The position numbers and the translations under genes were made by a program. A model generated the notes under the pieces. The model was not told the origin of the DNA, ran no database searches, and saw nothing but the letters and a program-made list of their open reading frames with translations. Positions 37,045 through 46,953 of a stretch of 64,000 bases of DNA are shown one piece after another. How positions within the stretch are numbered: the stretch's first letter is position 1; each line of letters begins with the position of its first letter. Source of the stretch: Embiotoca jacksoni (Eukaryota; Chordata; Actinopteri; Embiotocidae); assembly GCA_022577435.1 (NCBI GenBank), contig JAKOON010000012.1, forward strand, positions 16,396,085-16,460,084, read 5' to 3'.

Positions 37045-38135
37045 ATGTGACCAGGTTATAATACACAGGGGCCAGAATAAACTGGAACTTGAGACTGATG
37101 TAGACAAAGATGTGAGCTTCATTACATTATAAAAAATAAAATGTATCTCCAGTTGACTGTATAATCTGGGGAATAATGAAAGGGTTGAAATAACTACGTT
37201 TAATACAAAAATCAAATAAACCATAAATTAACAACCAAAGAAATAAAGAATGTGGGTCAAAACTGCACTGACAGAGAGGCTGGTGGCAAATGAGATGTAC
37301 AATAAATAAACACCACTGCAAACAAATTAATTAGAGCTAAACCAAACAATTTAACAGCACTACAAAATGCCAAAACTTAAACTCAAACAAGACATGCATA
37401 AGGACTGCCACCATTTTGTTCTCCCTGGCAGCCAAACCAAAGCCTCACTGGAAAGAAATGAAACAGAAAAAACAGCCCAAATAATTTTGTATTAAAACAA
37501 ACTAAAACCTAACAAATGGTGGAAAAAAAGAACAGTGGCTGGCTTCTCAGAAGTGTCTGGTAAAAGAACTAAGGAAACAAACAAAAATTAATATACAAAA
37601 GAAACTTTACAACCACATTTTACAAACAAAAGCAAATACCGTCCAGGCCTGAAACAAAGCCCTTCCCCTCAGTTGGAAGCATGCAGGTGCCTGGAGAATA
37701 TTTATATAAAAAAGCCGCGTTAATATGTTAAAAAGAACAATTGATTAACACATCTTTTATTTTGTCTAAAGAGCTAAAAGACACAGTTCATCTTTATATT
37801 TGTTCACTAGTAAAACCATGTTTTTCAACAAATCGTGGTTTGGCTCAGCTGTAGGAGGGGCTGATTGGGGGAGTGGCTCAGGGAACGGTGCCCGGGAGAA
37901 GCCTAATTGGCCTCAGCTGAAACTGATCCCTGATTGTCCCTCTCTGGTTTGATAAAAGGGAGTAGCAGGACACCAGACAGGAGAAAGCACACGGAGTAGC
38001 AGGGTGGCTGTGAGACAGATCAGTACACAGAAAGCGTGTATGTATGTAGTGTATGGTTGTGGTGGAAATAAACACCTTGGAGACAAGAATTCATCTGACT
38101 ATTGTCGTTCGTGCTGGGAGAAACCACCCGCGGTA
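37045..38135 (+). mobile_element. Insertion inside the DIRS relic, possibly a solo LTR
   Basis: About 1.1 kb separates the RNase H and recombinase parts. It contains a TATA-like GATAAAAG (about 37.95 kb) and GAAATAAACACC about 115 bases later, spaced as in an LTR. No clear termini or target duplication could be fixed. Confidence 0.35.
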
Positions 38136-38169
38136 GGAAGACGCATGCCACAGCCACCCTCCGCTCTAA

Positions 38170-38620
38170 TCACTTTTCCGCCCACCTCACTTGCACCCTG
38201 AAATCCATGTTTCTACACGCATTCTTCGGCTTCTTGTGATGCTCAGAATTCACATCTTCAGCCAAGTTCGACCCTAGCCACCACCCTTGCGTGTCTGACC
38301 TTTATCCTATCTCTGAGGATTGCTTGGCCTATTCACTCTAATGGAGTAAATCAAGTCCTGATCACTGCTCCTTCTCCGGCCACCCATTCCGCATCGGGGC
38401 AGCCACTACTGCGTCAAGCAGAGGAGTCCCAGACCACCTAATCAAGGTCATGGGCCGCTGGTCCTCCCAAGACTACCAGCTTTACACTCGCCACAGCCTC
38501 AAAGACCTGCGTAACGGGCAGGCATCCCCGAGGGCTTTTTTGGGGGATCTGTGAGGCCCGAGAGCCACAGTGGATCCTCAACTAAGCCTTCCCCAAACCG
38601 CTAACTCGCACCTTGGCGCC
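38170..38620 (+). mobile_element. DIRS-like relic, tyrosine recombinase C-terminus
   Basis: In broken frames it reads LKSMFLHAFFGFL, then HPFRIGAATTASSRGVPDHL followed by IKVMGRWSSQDYQLYTRH. This carries the His-x-x-Arg and final Tyr signature of DIRS tyrosine recombinases. An internal deletion lies between the two pieces and an in-frame stop follows. The tail (38.54-38.62 kb) matches 18.36-18.44 kb in reverse. Confidence 0.75.
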
Positions 38621-38959
38621 GTCTCCCTCAACCATTCCTCATCGTTCAAAATAATCAATACAAATTCGTACTCTGCATTTGAGGTCGTGATCCTTACTCG
38701 TGAACTGTTTGAATGCTACAGTCACATCAATATGCATACAGACTACAGCATGACCACTTAAATCAATAATGATGGGCATACAGTTAGAAAAAGGTAATAA
38801 AAGGTAGAAAATTAATAAGTGTGTAGTTAGGACTGATACAATAAGAAGCCATTTGAATTCTTGAGAACTTTTCTTTGTAAATACTTTCTAAAAATGTTTG
38901 TGCAAAACAAAATATTCTGTCTTCACCTGCTGACCTGTGTGTTTGTTTCACAACTTACT
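38621..38959. other. Unassigned sequence left of the hepcidin array
   Basis: AT-rich; nothing recognised. Confidence 0.4.
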
Positions 38960-39115
38960 GTTTCTTCATAGAAACAGGAAGCATCACCTTGTTTTCCAGT
39001 AATACCACTACTTATTACCAACACTACAATGACATGAAGCTGTTGAGTTGGTTACTTGCTTGTCTGAGTAGTTAAAGTCTCGCTGTTATGACATCAGCCA
39101 GTCAGAATCACAAAA
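38960..39115 (-). repeat. Inverted relic of the hepcidin-unit upstream flank
   Basis: Reverse-complemented, this stretch aligns with 41.22-41.37 kb (both contain GGTGATGCTTCCTGTTT and an ACTTTAACTA...ACCAAC...AACAGCT pattern). More loosely it aligns with 46.56-46.63 kb upstream of the amplified genes. It is array sequence in the wrong orientation. Confidence 0.6.
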
Positions 39116-39261
39116 ACGTGTCTTGTGTGTATTCTCCTGTTTATCCATGGTAAAAAATATTAGGAATTTAATTTAAAAGATCACTTTTGTTGCTATACAA
39201 CAGAAAACATGACAAAAAGTCAAAGGCTCATTAGCAGGTAGATGCGAGTTTAAATATTAGT

Positions 39262-39355
39262 TGATGCGAATGTTGCAAGCTCGTTCCTGGTAGCAGGTTA
39301 GAATGTTAAAATGACTCATGAGGTGAGTGGACAAAATTACAGTAAATATTAGCAC
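39262..39355 (+). repeat. Degenerate hepcidin-promoter relic
   Basis: The sequence GTTGCAAGCTCGTTCCTGGT and the following GCAGGTTAGA...ATGAGGTGAG...TAAATATTAGCAC align with the proximal promoter (GTTGCAAGCTGGTTCCTGAC...TAAATACCAGCAC), with many changes and small deletions. No exon follows. Confidence 0.6.
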
Positions 39356-39462
39356 TTTGCACACTCAAACAACACAGAACTAGAACAGAGGTGAAGAAAA
39401 GTTGCTACTTTACTCTTCAAAGCACTGAACGCCTCCTCAAGATGAAGACATATATGCGTTGA

Positions 39463-39624
39463 TTCATCGCTCACAGCACTGACTCTACCCGCTGTCAGGA
39501 ACCATCTTGCCACACTCCCTGTTCCCATCATCCCTGAGTGACCCTGAGAAACTCCCGAGCAATGGGAAATTCTCAGTTTTTGTTTGTCAGGAGACAAAGA
39601 TCAGGAGAAATCTCGTTGGCCAGT
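39463..39624 (-). promoter_or_regulatory. Inverted distal promoter block of hepcidin copy 1
   Basis: From 39463 to about 39588 the sequence is the reverse complement of the promoter found upright in copies 3-8 (CATCGCTCACAGCACTGACT ... CAGTTTTTGTTTGT). The CCAAT box has become GCAAT. It is followed by a ~22-base piece (AGATCAGGAGAAATCTCGTTGG) duplicated from the gene's own 5' leader. Upright promoter sequence resumes at about 39625. Confidence 0.85.
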
Positions 39625-39750
39625 GATGAGGCAACAGTGGTCCAAAGGAGGATAAATACCAACACCTCCTGCTCACTCCACCATCAGACAGGAGAAGTCA
39701 AAGGAGCTGACGACAGTCATCAAGATCAGGAGAAATCTCGTTGGTTCAAC
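39625..39750 (+). promoter_or_regulatory. Core promoter and 5' leader of hepcidin copy 1
   Basis: TATA-like GATAAATA at 39651-39658. Transcription should start about 25-30 bases later, giving a leader of about 70 bases without an upstream ATG. Only about 26 bases of upright promoter remain above the TATA-like box. Confidence 0.7.
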
Positions 39751-40274
39751 ATGAAGACCTTCAGTGTTGCAGTTGCAGTGGCCGTCGTGCTCACATTTAT
39801 TTGTATCCAGGAGAGCTCTGCTGTCCCACTCACTGAAGTAAGAACTGGACTTCAGCTCACTTCATTATCTTGTTAGCTACAAATGCTCTGTTTACATGTT
39901 AAAATGTTCTTCTTCCTGTAAACAATTCATCAACAGGAGCAAGAGCTGGAGGTACCAGTGAGCATCTTTGATGCAGCTGCAGCAGCTGAAGAGACATCAG
40001 TGGACTCCTGGAAGGTCGGTAACTTGAACTGAACACCTTCAACTGATTCAACTAGAAGTGGATGTGTTTTGTCTCCAGAGTGTCCTGATGCTTCCTCCAC
40101 ATAAGTAGAGAGAAGAAACAGAGTGAGTGATCATGCTGCAGATGAACACTGAGCTCTTGTCTCTTGTCTTTCTCACAGACGCTGTATAGCAGCAGACAGA
40201 AGCGCAGCGCCAAGTGTCGCTTCTGCTGCGGCTGCTGCGGCATGAGCGGCTGCGGAGTTTGCTGCCCGTTCTGA
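39751..40274 (+). CDS. hamp2: Hepcidin, type 2, copy 1
   Basis: Three exons: 39751-39837, 39937-40014, 40179-40274, all phase 0 with GT-AG introns of 99 and 164 bases, giving 86 residues. Exon 1 is the signal peptide (starts MKTFSVAVAVAVV, ends QESSAVPLTE). Exon 2 is an acidic propeptide (EQELEVPVSIFD...SVDSWK). Exon 3 has the furin site RQKR at residues 61-64, then a 22-residue mature peptide (SAKCRF to CCPF). Its eight cysteines are spaced C-x2-CC-x-CC-x4-C-x2-CC as in all hepcidins. It lacks the N-terminal Q-S-H-type iron-regulatory motif of type 1, hence type 2: in fish mainly a secreted, infection-induced antimicrobial peptide, with ferroportin control usually assigned to type 1. AATAAA at 40461-40466. 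The gene body matches copies 3-8 almost exactly although its flanks are old and diverged. Confidence 0.95.
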
Positions 40275-40550
40275 AGACTCCTGCATGAGATTCTCACAAC
40301 AACTACTTCTTATTTGTTTGTTACACTCTTTGTTCTACAACTTAAATCTGTTTTAGTCTTTTTTAAGATTCTGACAGTTTCTCAACTCAAACAGGTGATC
40401 AGTGATGTGACGACATCATCCTAATGACTCTAAACATCTCATACTACACTGTGGTCTTACAATAAACTTTGATGTCACTATATTGCAACGTGTAAAAGTG
40501 TTTTCATCACGAATTTAAAAAGTCTTTTCCACAGAAGACATCCTGACATG

Positions 40551-41420
40551 TAAACACAAGAAAATAAATGATGGCTGAATTCCATTTAGCTGCTTCAGTT
40601 ATAGGATGACCTGCAGAGTGTGATGTGACATAGCCTGAGAGGGATTCTGTTAACAAGACCATGTAGAGACAGTTGGGTGCAGATAACTGTGTCAATTACA
40701 ACAAGAATGGCATTGAAATTTCATAGGCACACACACAAAAGATTTACATTTCTACACATGGTTTAAATTTGTGAAACTACAGTTGTTATGATCCTCTAGC
40801 TCATTGAGAGGAGGGAAGCAACATCAAACCATTTTAATTGATAAAACACAGTTACTTGTTAATTAAACGGAGCTCAATAGTTTGCACATAAAAAAATAGA
40901 AGAAAATTAAATTGTGGTTGCAAACTTTACAAATGTACTTAAAAAGGTTTACATTTCTTCACAGGTTTTCAACTTGTGAAACTACAGTATTTTAAAATGT
41001 TTCCCAGTTAATGAAACAACAATATGTTATGTATGGTGGAAGAATTACAAAGATTAAAAATAAAACCAAGTAGTTAATCCAACCTCATAATATTGATAGA
41101 ACATATCTCTTGACATATCATGAGTATCTACAGTTTCTTATCAGGTGACTCATAGTTCAGAAAAACACTTTAATCTCACAATGGAAGCACATTTAATTTT
41201 TATGATTCTTTTTCTTTGAAATATAATAAAAGTTAAACTTTAACTATACAAACAAGGAAATAACCAACCTAACAGCTCCAGATCAATTAGTAACAGTACA
41301 ATATTGTAAAAATTTGTGGTCTTACCGGAAGGTGATGCTTCCTGTTTACATGAAGATAAATATGGGTAGATTCCATCAGAAGCTATTCATGGTTTTAACT
41401 TTCAGCACTGCTGACAGACC
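40551..41420 (+). repeat. Old, diverged hepcidin spacer
   Basis: Aligns with the spacers of the amplified units at both ends: TTTAGCTGCTTCAG, GGAGCTCAATAGTTTGCACA at about 40.87 kb, and the ACTTTAACT...AACAGCT block near 41.24 kb. Substitutions are many. It lacks the ~1.15 kb middle module of the amplified units. Confidence 0.7.
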
Positions 41421-42100
41421 TGAAAGGTTTTCAGTAAATGACAGAGAATGAAGACAGAATATCACTTATCGCAAGAGATTTGTTTAGATAATGCTTGCAA
41501 AGATATGTTATCAAAAAATTCAAATTATCTCTGTTTGTATAACTGTTTAATTGTGTATAATTTTGGAAATGTATTCCCTTCATCTTTGGTTTATGTGTTT
41601 GATCATAAACTGATGTGTTGTTGTTTTTACAGTAATAGGTCAGTATAAATGATGAAGTAACAAAAATCAAATGACACATAATGGTTATTCAAGGTTCCTT
41701 TGCCAGTTCTAGTCATAATAGTAGGTCTACCTTTTTCATTTGCATATATGTCATACTATTTAAAACGAACCAGTGCATGTGATGTGGATCCATTACCAGT
41801 AGATCATATTTTGTATTTCAGAACATCAGTTCCAGTCAACAGCCCAGTGTCACATTCAGATGTGTCACAGCTACGTTGGTTCACAGCTGCAAAACATATT
41901 AGTTTCACAGTAACAGATAACACATTGTGAGGTGCCAATGTTTGTCTTGCCTTATTCATTCATATTGTCCTGCATATACATCCGGTGACTGTTCAAAAAA
42001 GCCATCTGGCCTTTTAGAGATAATGATAAGGTGCCTTAGGTTTAGGTACCAAAACAGCTGGGATAGGTTTGGGAAAAGACCACGGTTTGGGTTAAACTAA
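41421..42100. other. Unassigned sequence between hepcidin copies 1 and 2
   Basis: AT-rich; short frames without motifs. Confidence 0.4.
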
Positions 42101-42109
42101 GTACTTTAC

Positions 42110-43090
42110 TTATAACCCTGCTTCCAAAGATGGTTGGACATTGTGTAAAATCTATAAAAACACAGAATGTGATTATTTGCAAGTCAGGGCTGTTGCAAGA
42201 CAGATTTAATGGGAAAAAAAAAAAGCCAAAGACAACATTCAATTTTGAAACTGAGAAATTGTATTATTTTTTTGAAAATAGGCCGCTTTTGAATTTGATG
42301 CCAGCAACACACTTCAAAAAAGTTGGGACAGGGGCATGTTTACTATTGTTACATCACTTCTTTTTACGACACTCTGTAAAGGTTTGGGAACTGTGGACCA
42401 GTTGCTGGAGTTTTGAAATTGAAATGTTGTCCTATTTTTGCCTGATATAGCATTTCAGCTTCTCAACAGTTCAGGGTCTATCTTGTTGCATTTTATTTAC
42501 AGGATGTGCTAGTGTTTTAAATGTGTGACAGGTCTGGACTGCAGGCAGGCCAGTTTAGCTTTCAGACTCTTCTGATACACTGCAATGGAAAAGTTGTCTG
42601 GATGGCAGCATATGCTTCTCCAAAACCTGAATATATTGTTCAGCAATTATGTTTTTTTGCCAGATGTGAAAGCTACCAATGCCGTTTGAACTAATATACC
42701 CCCATACAATCACAGATGCTGACTTTTGAACTGTGATTTTTTTTTTATTTATTTTTTTTTTTTTTTTAACTCTGATAACAAGCTGGATGGTCCCTCTCCT
42801 CTTTAGCCCTGAAGACACGGCATCCATGATATCTGAAAATAATTTAATAAAAGACCACAGGACAGCTTTCCACTTCACCTCAGTCCATCTTAAAGGAGCT
42901 TAAAGGGCCTGGAGAAGGCGTTGGTGTTTCTGGATCATGTTTATATGTGGTTTCTTCCTCACATGGTAGAGTTTTAACCAGCTTTTGCAATGTAGATGAT
43001 AAAACCCCCGAATCATTTGCAATTTTACATCATTCTTAAATTGTGTACTATTTGCCCATGCAGTCTTTTACAAAGTGTTAAACCCTTCCC
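42110..43090 (-). mobile_element. Tc1-like transposon relic
   Basis: The minus strand at 42555-42878 reads MKWKAVLWS, then VQKSASVIVWGYISSNGIG and YIQVLEKHMLPSR, the usual order of a Tc1 transposase centre (W..VLWSDE, SVMVWG, YIQVLEQHMLPSR). The DES part after VLWS is replaced, so the first conserved acidic residues of that block are lost. Flanking AAAGTTGGGACAGGGGCA and TTGGACATTGTGTAAA belong to a common fish repeat and probably the same element. Confidence 0.75.
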
Positions 43091-43338
43091 CATCATGACT
43101 GCTGTGAGACTCTGTCTCTCTGGGATCGCATCATTTTTTCGCACTTACTGTGAAACTAATTTGTTTTGTGCTGTGGACCAATGTAGCTTTTACTCATTTC
43201 AATGTAACTGTGCTGCTGCAGAGAAATTAAAAGTACATATTATAAGCATGGTGTGTGACAGTCCTATACTTCAAAGCAACCCAAACAAAAAAAACCTCAT
43301 GATGATGAGGACAAAAGCTGTGGGTAATAAACAAAACA

Positions 43339-43554
43339 ATGATAATTTCCCAGGTTCACGCAATGATGATGGGAAAAGGGAGTGATGCACGCCTGTTCCT
43401 GATAGCAGGTAGATTAAGTGCTGTAAATCATGAGGCAACAGTGGTCCAAAGGAGGATAAATACCAGCACCTCCTGCTCGCTCCACCATCAGACAGGAGAA
43501 GTCAAAGGAGCTGACGACAGTCATCAAGATCAGGAGAAATCTCGTTGGTTCAAC
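43339..43554 (+). promoter_or_regulatory. Promoter and leader of hepcidin copy 2
   Basis: TATA-like GATAAATA at 43455-43462. Above about 43434 the promoter is recognisable but diverged (GTGATGCACGCCTGTTCCTG in place of GTGTTGCAAGCTGGTTCCTG), and the CCAAT segment is missing. From 43434 to the ATG it is nearly identical to the other copies. Confidence 0.75.
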
Positions 43555-44070
43555 ATGAAGACCTTCAGTGTTGCAGTTGTAGTGGCCGTCGTGCTCACAT
43601 TTATTTGTATCCAGGAGAGCTCTGCTGTCCCACTCACTGAAGTAAGAACTGGACTTCAGCTCACTTCATTAGCTTATTAGCTACAAATGCTCTGTTTAAA
43701 TGTTAAAACGTGGTTTTACAATTCATCAACAGGAGCAGGGGGTGGAGGTACCAGTGGCATTTATTGATTCATCTGTAGCAACTGAAGAGACATCAGTGGA
43801 CTCCTTGAAGGTCGGTAACTTGAACTGAACACCTTCAACTGATTCAACTAGAAGTGGATGTGTTTTGTCTCCAAAGTGTCCTGATGCTTCCTCCACATAA
43901 GTAGAGAGAAGAAACAGAGTGAGTGATAATGCTGCAGATGAACACTGAGCTCTTGTCTCTTGTCTTTCTCACAGATGCTATCTAACACCAGAGAGACGAA
44001 AGGCATCAAGTGTCGCTTCTGCTGTGGCTGCTGCAAAATGAGCGGCTGCGGAGTTTGCTGCCCGTTCTGA
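43555..44070 (+). CDS. hamp2: Hepcidin, type 2, divergent copy 2 without furin motif
   Basis: Exons 43555-43641, 43733-43810, 43975-44070; introns 91 and 164 bases; 86 residues. The signal peptide differs by one residue (A9V). The propeptide is changed (EQGVEVPVAFIDSSVATEET), and exon 3 begins MLSNTRETKGIKCRF. RQKR of the other copies is replaced by RETK, so the R-x-K/R-R furin consensus is gone. All eight cysteines keep their spacing. The mature part has an extra Lys (CCKMSG for CCGMSG), and Ser-Ala before the first Lys is Gly-Ile. Splice sites, stop and AATAAA (44262-44267) are intact, so it is not an obvious pseudogene. It may be processed elsewhere, or act as an uncleaved or differently cleaved form; this is inference. 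Confidence 0.88.
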
Positions 44071-44505
44071 AGACTCCTGCATGAGATTCTCACAACATCC
44101 ACTACATTTTTTTTATATTTTTTTGTTCTACCACTAAGAACTGTTTTTTGTCTGTAAAAATCTGACAATGTTTCTTAATTTGGTCACGCTGTAAGTATAG
44201 TGTGCTCAGTGATGTAACATCATCCAGAGATTGAGTTAAAAATCTGCTACAAGTTTCTTGCAATAAACTTTAATGCTACTATATTACGATGCGTAATAGT
44301 GCTTTCATTACAAATATAAACAATTCTTTTTGACAGAACACAGTCTGACATGTTACAAAACCTGTATTTTTTTTACTGGTCATTGCACTGGGTACGAGGA
44401 AATTAAAGAAAACAATCCAAGTTGATGAAACACAAGGAAAATTGAAAATTGTACCTATAATGCTGCTGTAGCGAAAAAAAATGTCCCCTTGTGGGTTTAA
44501 TAAAG

Positions 44506-44569
<64 letters not shown>

Positions 44570-44820
44570 AAATAAATTTAAAATAAAAATACTTATCTTC
44601 AAATATAAAGAAATATGTGTGTTTTCCCAACCCTATGTGAGCAGCATGAGTGGGGAAGCTGGAGCAGTGCACTATGTTTTGGATGTAAAAAATGTTACGT
44701 AAACGGGAGTACAGTTGTTAAATTATATGTATTGGACTACTTAAAAGTATGTACATGGAAGGTGCAACAATCAGTTTGCAAAAAGGAAATGTATACATGT
44801 GGATATGTTAATGGTGGACA
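44071..44820 (+). other. 3' flank of copy 2 up to the first amplified unit
   Basis: The 3' untranslated region is diverged from the other copies. A fish retroposon tail (GTCCCCTTGTGGGTTTAATAAAG) with its microsatellite lies at 44.48-44.57 kb. Homology to the amplified spacers begins at about 44821. Confidence 0.6.
44507..44569. repeat. (TATC)n microsatellite
   Basis: About 15 uninterrupted TATC units directly after TTTAATAAAG, probably the tail of a retroposon. Confidence 0.95.
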
Positions 44821-45945
44821 GGTGGACACAATAAAATGAATGAGGGCTGCATTACATTTAGCTGCTTCAGTTTCATGTTGACCTGCAGTGGCTGAAATGA
44901 CTGAGAACAGTTCTGTTAACATGACCATGCAGAGACATTTGAGCATTGTTTTAAATAAGGCAACCATTTGTGTGAGCAAGAAATAAATATAAATCTGGGT
45001 TAAATCTGATAAAAACAAGGTTACATTTTACTTGGAGTTTTAATGTGTGAAACTATTTCCAACCTGACCTCATTGGGAGGAGTGGAGCAACATAAAACCA
45101 GGTGTAATTGATGAATGAACGTTATTTATTCGTTAAAAGGAGCTCAATAGTTTGCACATAAACAAATGAGGTGAAGTAAAGTGGTAAAAACAGGTGCTGC
45201 TCAAATGAAAACACAAATATAACCTACGAGTCTCTAAAAAAGGAGAGTTTTTTTTCCAAACTTGTATTAAAAACCTTTCTGAAAATAAAGCCTGATTAAA
45301 AACCCAACTAAAACTTCAGAACCAAAAATACAGAGTCAGCACTTCCTGTTTCTAGAGTTTTAGATAAAGTAGGCTCCGAGGTGTGAGCAATTACTTTTCC
45401 TGGACTTGCCGCCCTGCCCCCAGGTAGTTTAACGAGTACCTCGCACACTTTACAGAGAACAAAGTTGAATGAACGAACTAACATTTTCAACAATAACTGA
45501 GTGGTTCTTTTGGCTTTCTTCCACCTGAACAGAAAGTTGGTCAGGCATTTGAACATTCATGCTGCCTTCAAATAGGGTCGTATTTACCGTGTACACGAGA
45601 AGAGTCCATATGAACGGTCCCCTCTTGTGGTCTTCACGACATCAGAACTCAAAACGTTCTATAAGCCTCGAGTTCACGAGTTGTGACGTGTTTGCTGACG
45701 TTTACGGAAATGGAAAAGACCAGGGAAATTAATATTCTATTGGATGTTAAGCTAAATAAAGTAATTTTAGTCACGTATAATTTTTCATTTTAACTTAGAT
45801 AATAGTTTACGTCTCAGAAAAATGTTGATCTCCCAACGGCCTCATCTTTTCCATCGGTGCCTTTGCGTTTCCTTCCTTAAAATATCTCCCCATTATCTTG
45901 CTAAATTTTGAACCTCTTTGGCCTCTAGATGCTGTCCATGTTGTC

Positions 45946-45958
45946 GTTACCTAGCAAC
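45946..45958. promoter_or_regulatory. RFX X-box motif, repeated once per unit
   Basis: GTTACCTAGCAAC here. The five later units carry the fully palindromic GTTGCCTAGCAAC at 48896-48908, 51846-51858, 54998-55010, 58183-58195 and 61348-61360. All fit the RFX consensus GTNRCC-N-RGYAAC. RFX factors drive ciliary and MHC-II genes. On the minus strand a short frame starting MGRYFK lies some 100 bases beyond the motif, so the module may derive from another gene's promoter; this is inference. Confidence 0.55.
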
Positions 45959-46106
45959 GGTGTTTCTATGACTTAACCACTTGAACCCCAAACAAAGGGT
46001 GCACACGATTTCCCATGTTGTAACCACGAGCTCACGAGTCCCATTTGAACGTAGCAATAGTCCTCGGCTGTCCTCTCTCAGCTCATTCACAGAAAAGGTG
46101 AAACAA

Positions 46107-46262
46107 ATCAATCCATCAATCAATCAATCAATCAATCAACCAATCAATCAACCAGTCAATCCGTCCGTCTATCCATCTATCCATCAATCAATAAATCAAT
46201 CAATCAACCAACCAGTCAATCAACCAGTCAATCTGTCCGTCTATCCATCAATCCATCAATCA
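46107..46262. repeat. Compound (ATCA)n/(TCCA)n/(GTCT)n satellite, unit 1
   Basis: About 156 bases of tetranucleotide words in mixed order. Confidence 0.95.
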
Positions 46263-46710
46263 AAAAATCTTTTTCCAATCACAGACGCGAGATGCTGCAA
46301 CTGGTTATTCAAACACAAAAACAAACACAAAACCAAACAGTGTTTTAGAACATGAAACTGAACCACAGTAATCTCAGACTAGTTTTAGTTTACGTAAAAA
46401 CAAAATGTTTAGTATGGTGAGATTTACAAAAGACTACAATGCAGTTTAATCCAACTGAACTACTGGTAAGATTGTGAGAAAGTATCTCCTGATATTCACT
46501 GTCAGTGTTGTTACGTGACTCATGGTTCAAACAAACACTCAAATCTTCTTGCTTTCAGTGATATAACAACAGTTAGACTTTAACTTTACAAATAAGAAAG
46601 TAACTAACCAACAGCTGCAGGTCATTAAGTAATAGTGTAATATTGTACTAATACTAATTTTACTGAAGGACGAAAGAAAAAAGTTCATTTTGATTTGAAG
46701 TTTCAGGCCA

Positions 46711-46953
46711 ACAAACAAAAACTGAGAGTTTCCCATTGGTCGGGAGTTTCCCAGGGTCACAGGGATGATGGGAACAGGGAGTGTTGCAAGCTGGTTCCTG
46801 ACAGCAGGTAGAGTCAGTGCTGTGAGCGATGAGGCAACAGTGGTCCAAAGGAGGATAAATACCAGCACCTCCTGCTCACTCCACCATCAGACAGGAGAAG
46901 TCAAAGGAGCTGACGACAGTCATCAAGATCAGGAGAAATCTCGTTGGTTCAAC
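46711..46953 (+). promoter_or_regulatory. Promoter and leader of hepcidin copy 3 (reference form)
   Basis: Inverted CCAAT box (CCATTGG, 46733-46739), conserved GTTGCAAGCTGGTTCCTGAC, TGGTCCAAAGGAGG, TATA-like GATAAATA at 46854-46861, and a leader of about 70 bases without ATG. The first ATG after the expected start is the MKTF codon. The frame that seems to extend upstream of MKTF merely reads through the promoter. Confidence 0.8.

Larger units (their letters stand above)
45190..46345. repeat. Module present only in amplified hepcidin units
   Basis: It lies between GGAGCTCAATAGTTTGCACA and the ATGAAACTGAACCACAG segment. The old spacer right of copy 1 has homologues of both borders but not of this interior. 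Equivalent modules start near 48.14, 51.09, 54.25, 57.43 and 60.60 kb. It contains repeated TCACGAG...CCAT.TGAACG words, an X-box and the tetranucleotide block. Minus-strand frames of 75-82 codons are conserved between units only because the units are near identical. Borders are approximate. Confidence 0.65.

Noticed and set aside
45308..45556. 82-codon minus-strand frame (MFKCLTNFLF) conserved in the units
   Set aside because: Conserved only because the units are recent copies; in some units it is absent or broken and no domain is recognisable.
45620..45640. CTCF-like TCCCCTCTTGTGG in each unit module
   Set aside because: Two mismatches to the core (CCACAAGAGGGGA), including the key C near the end; too weak to call.
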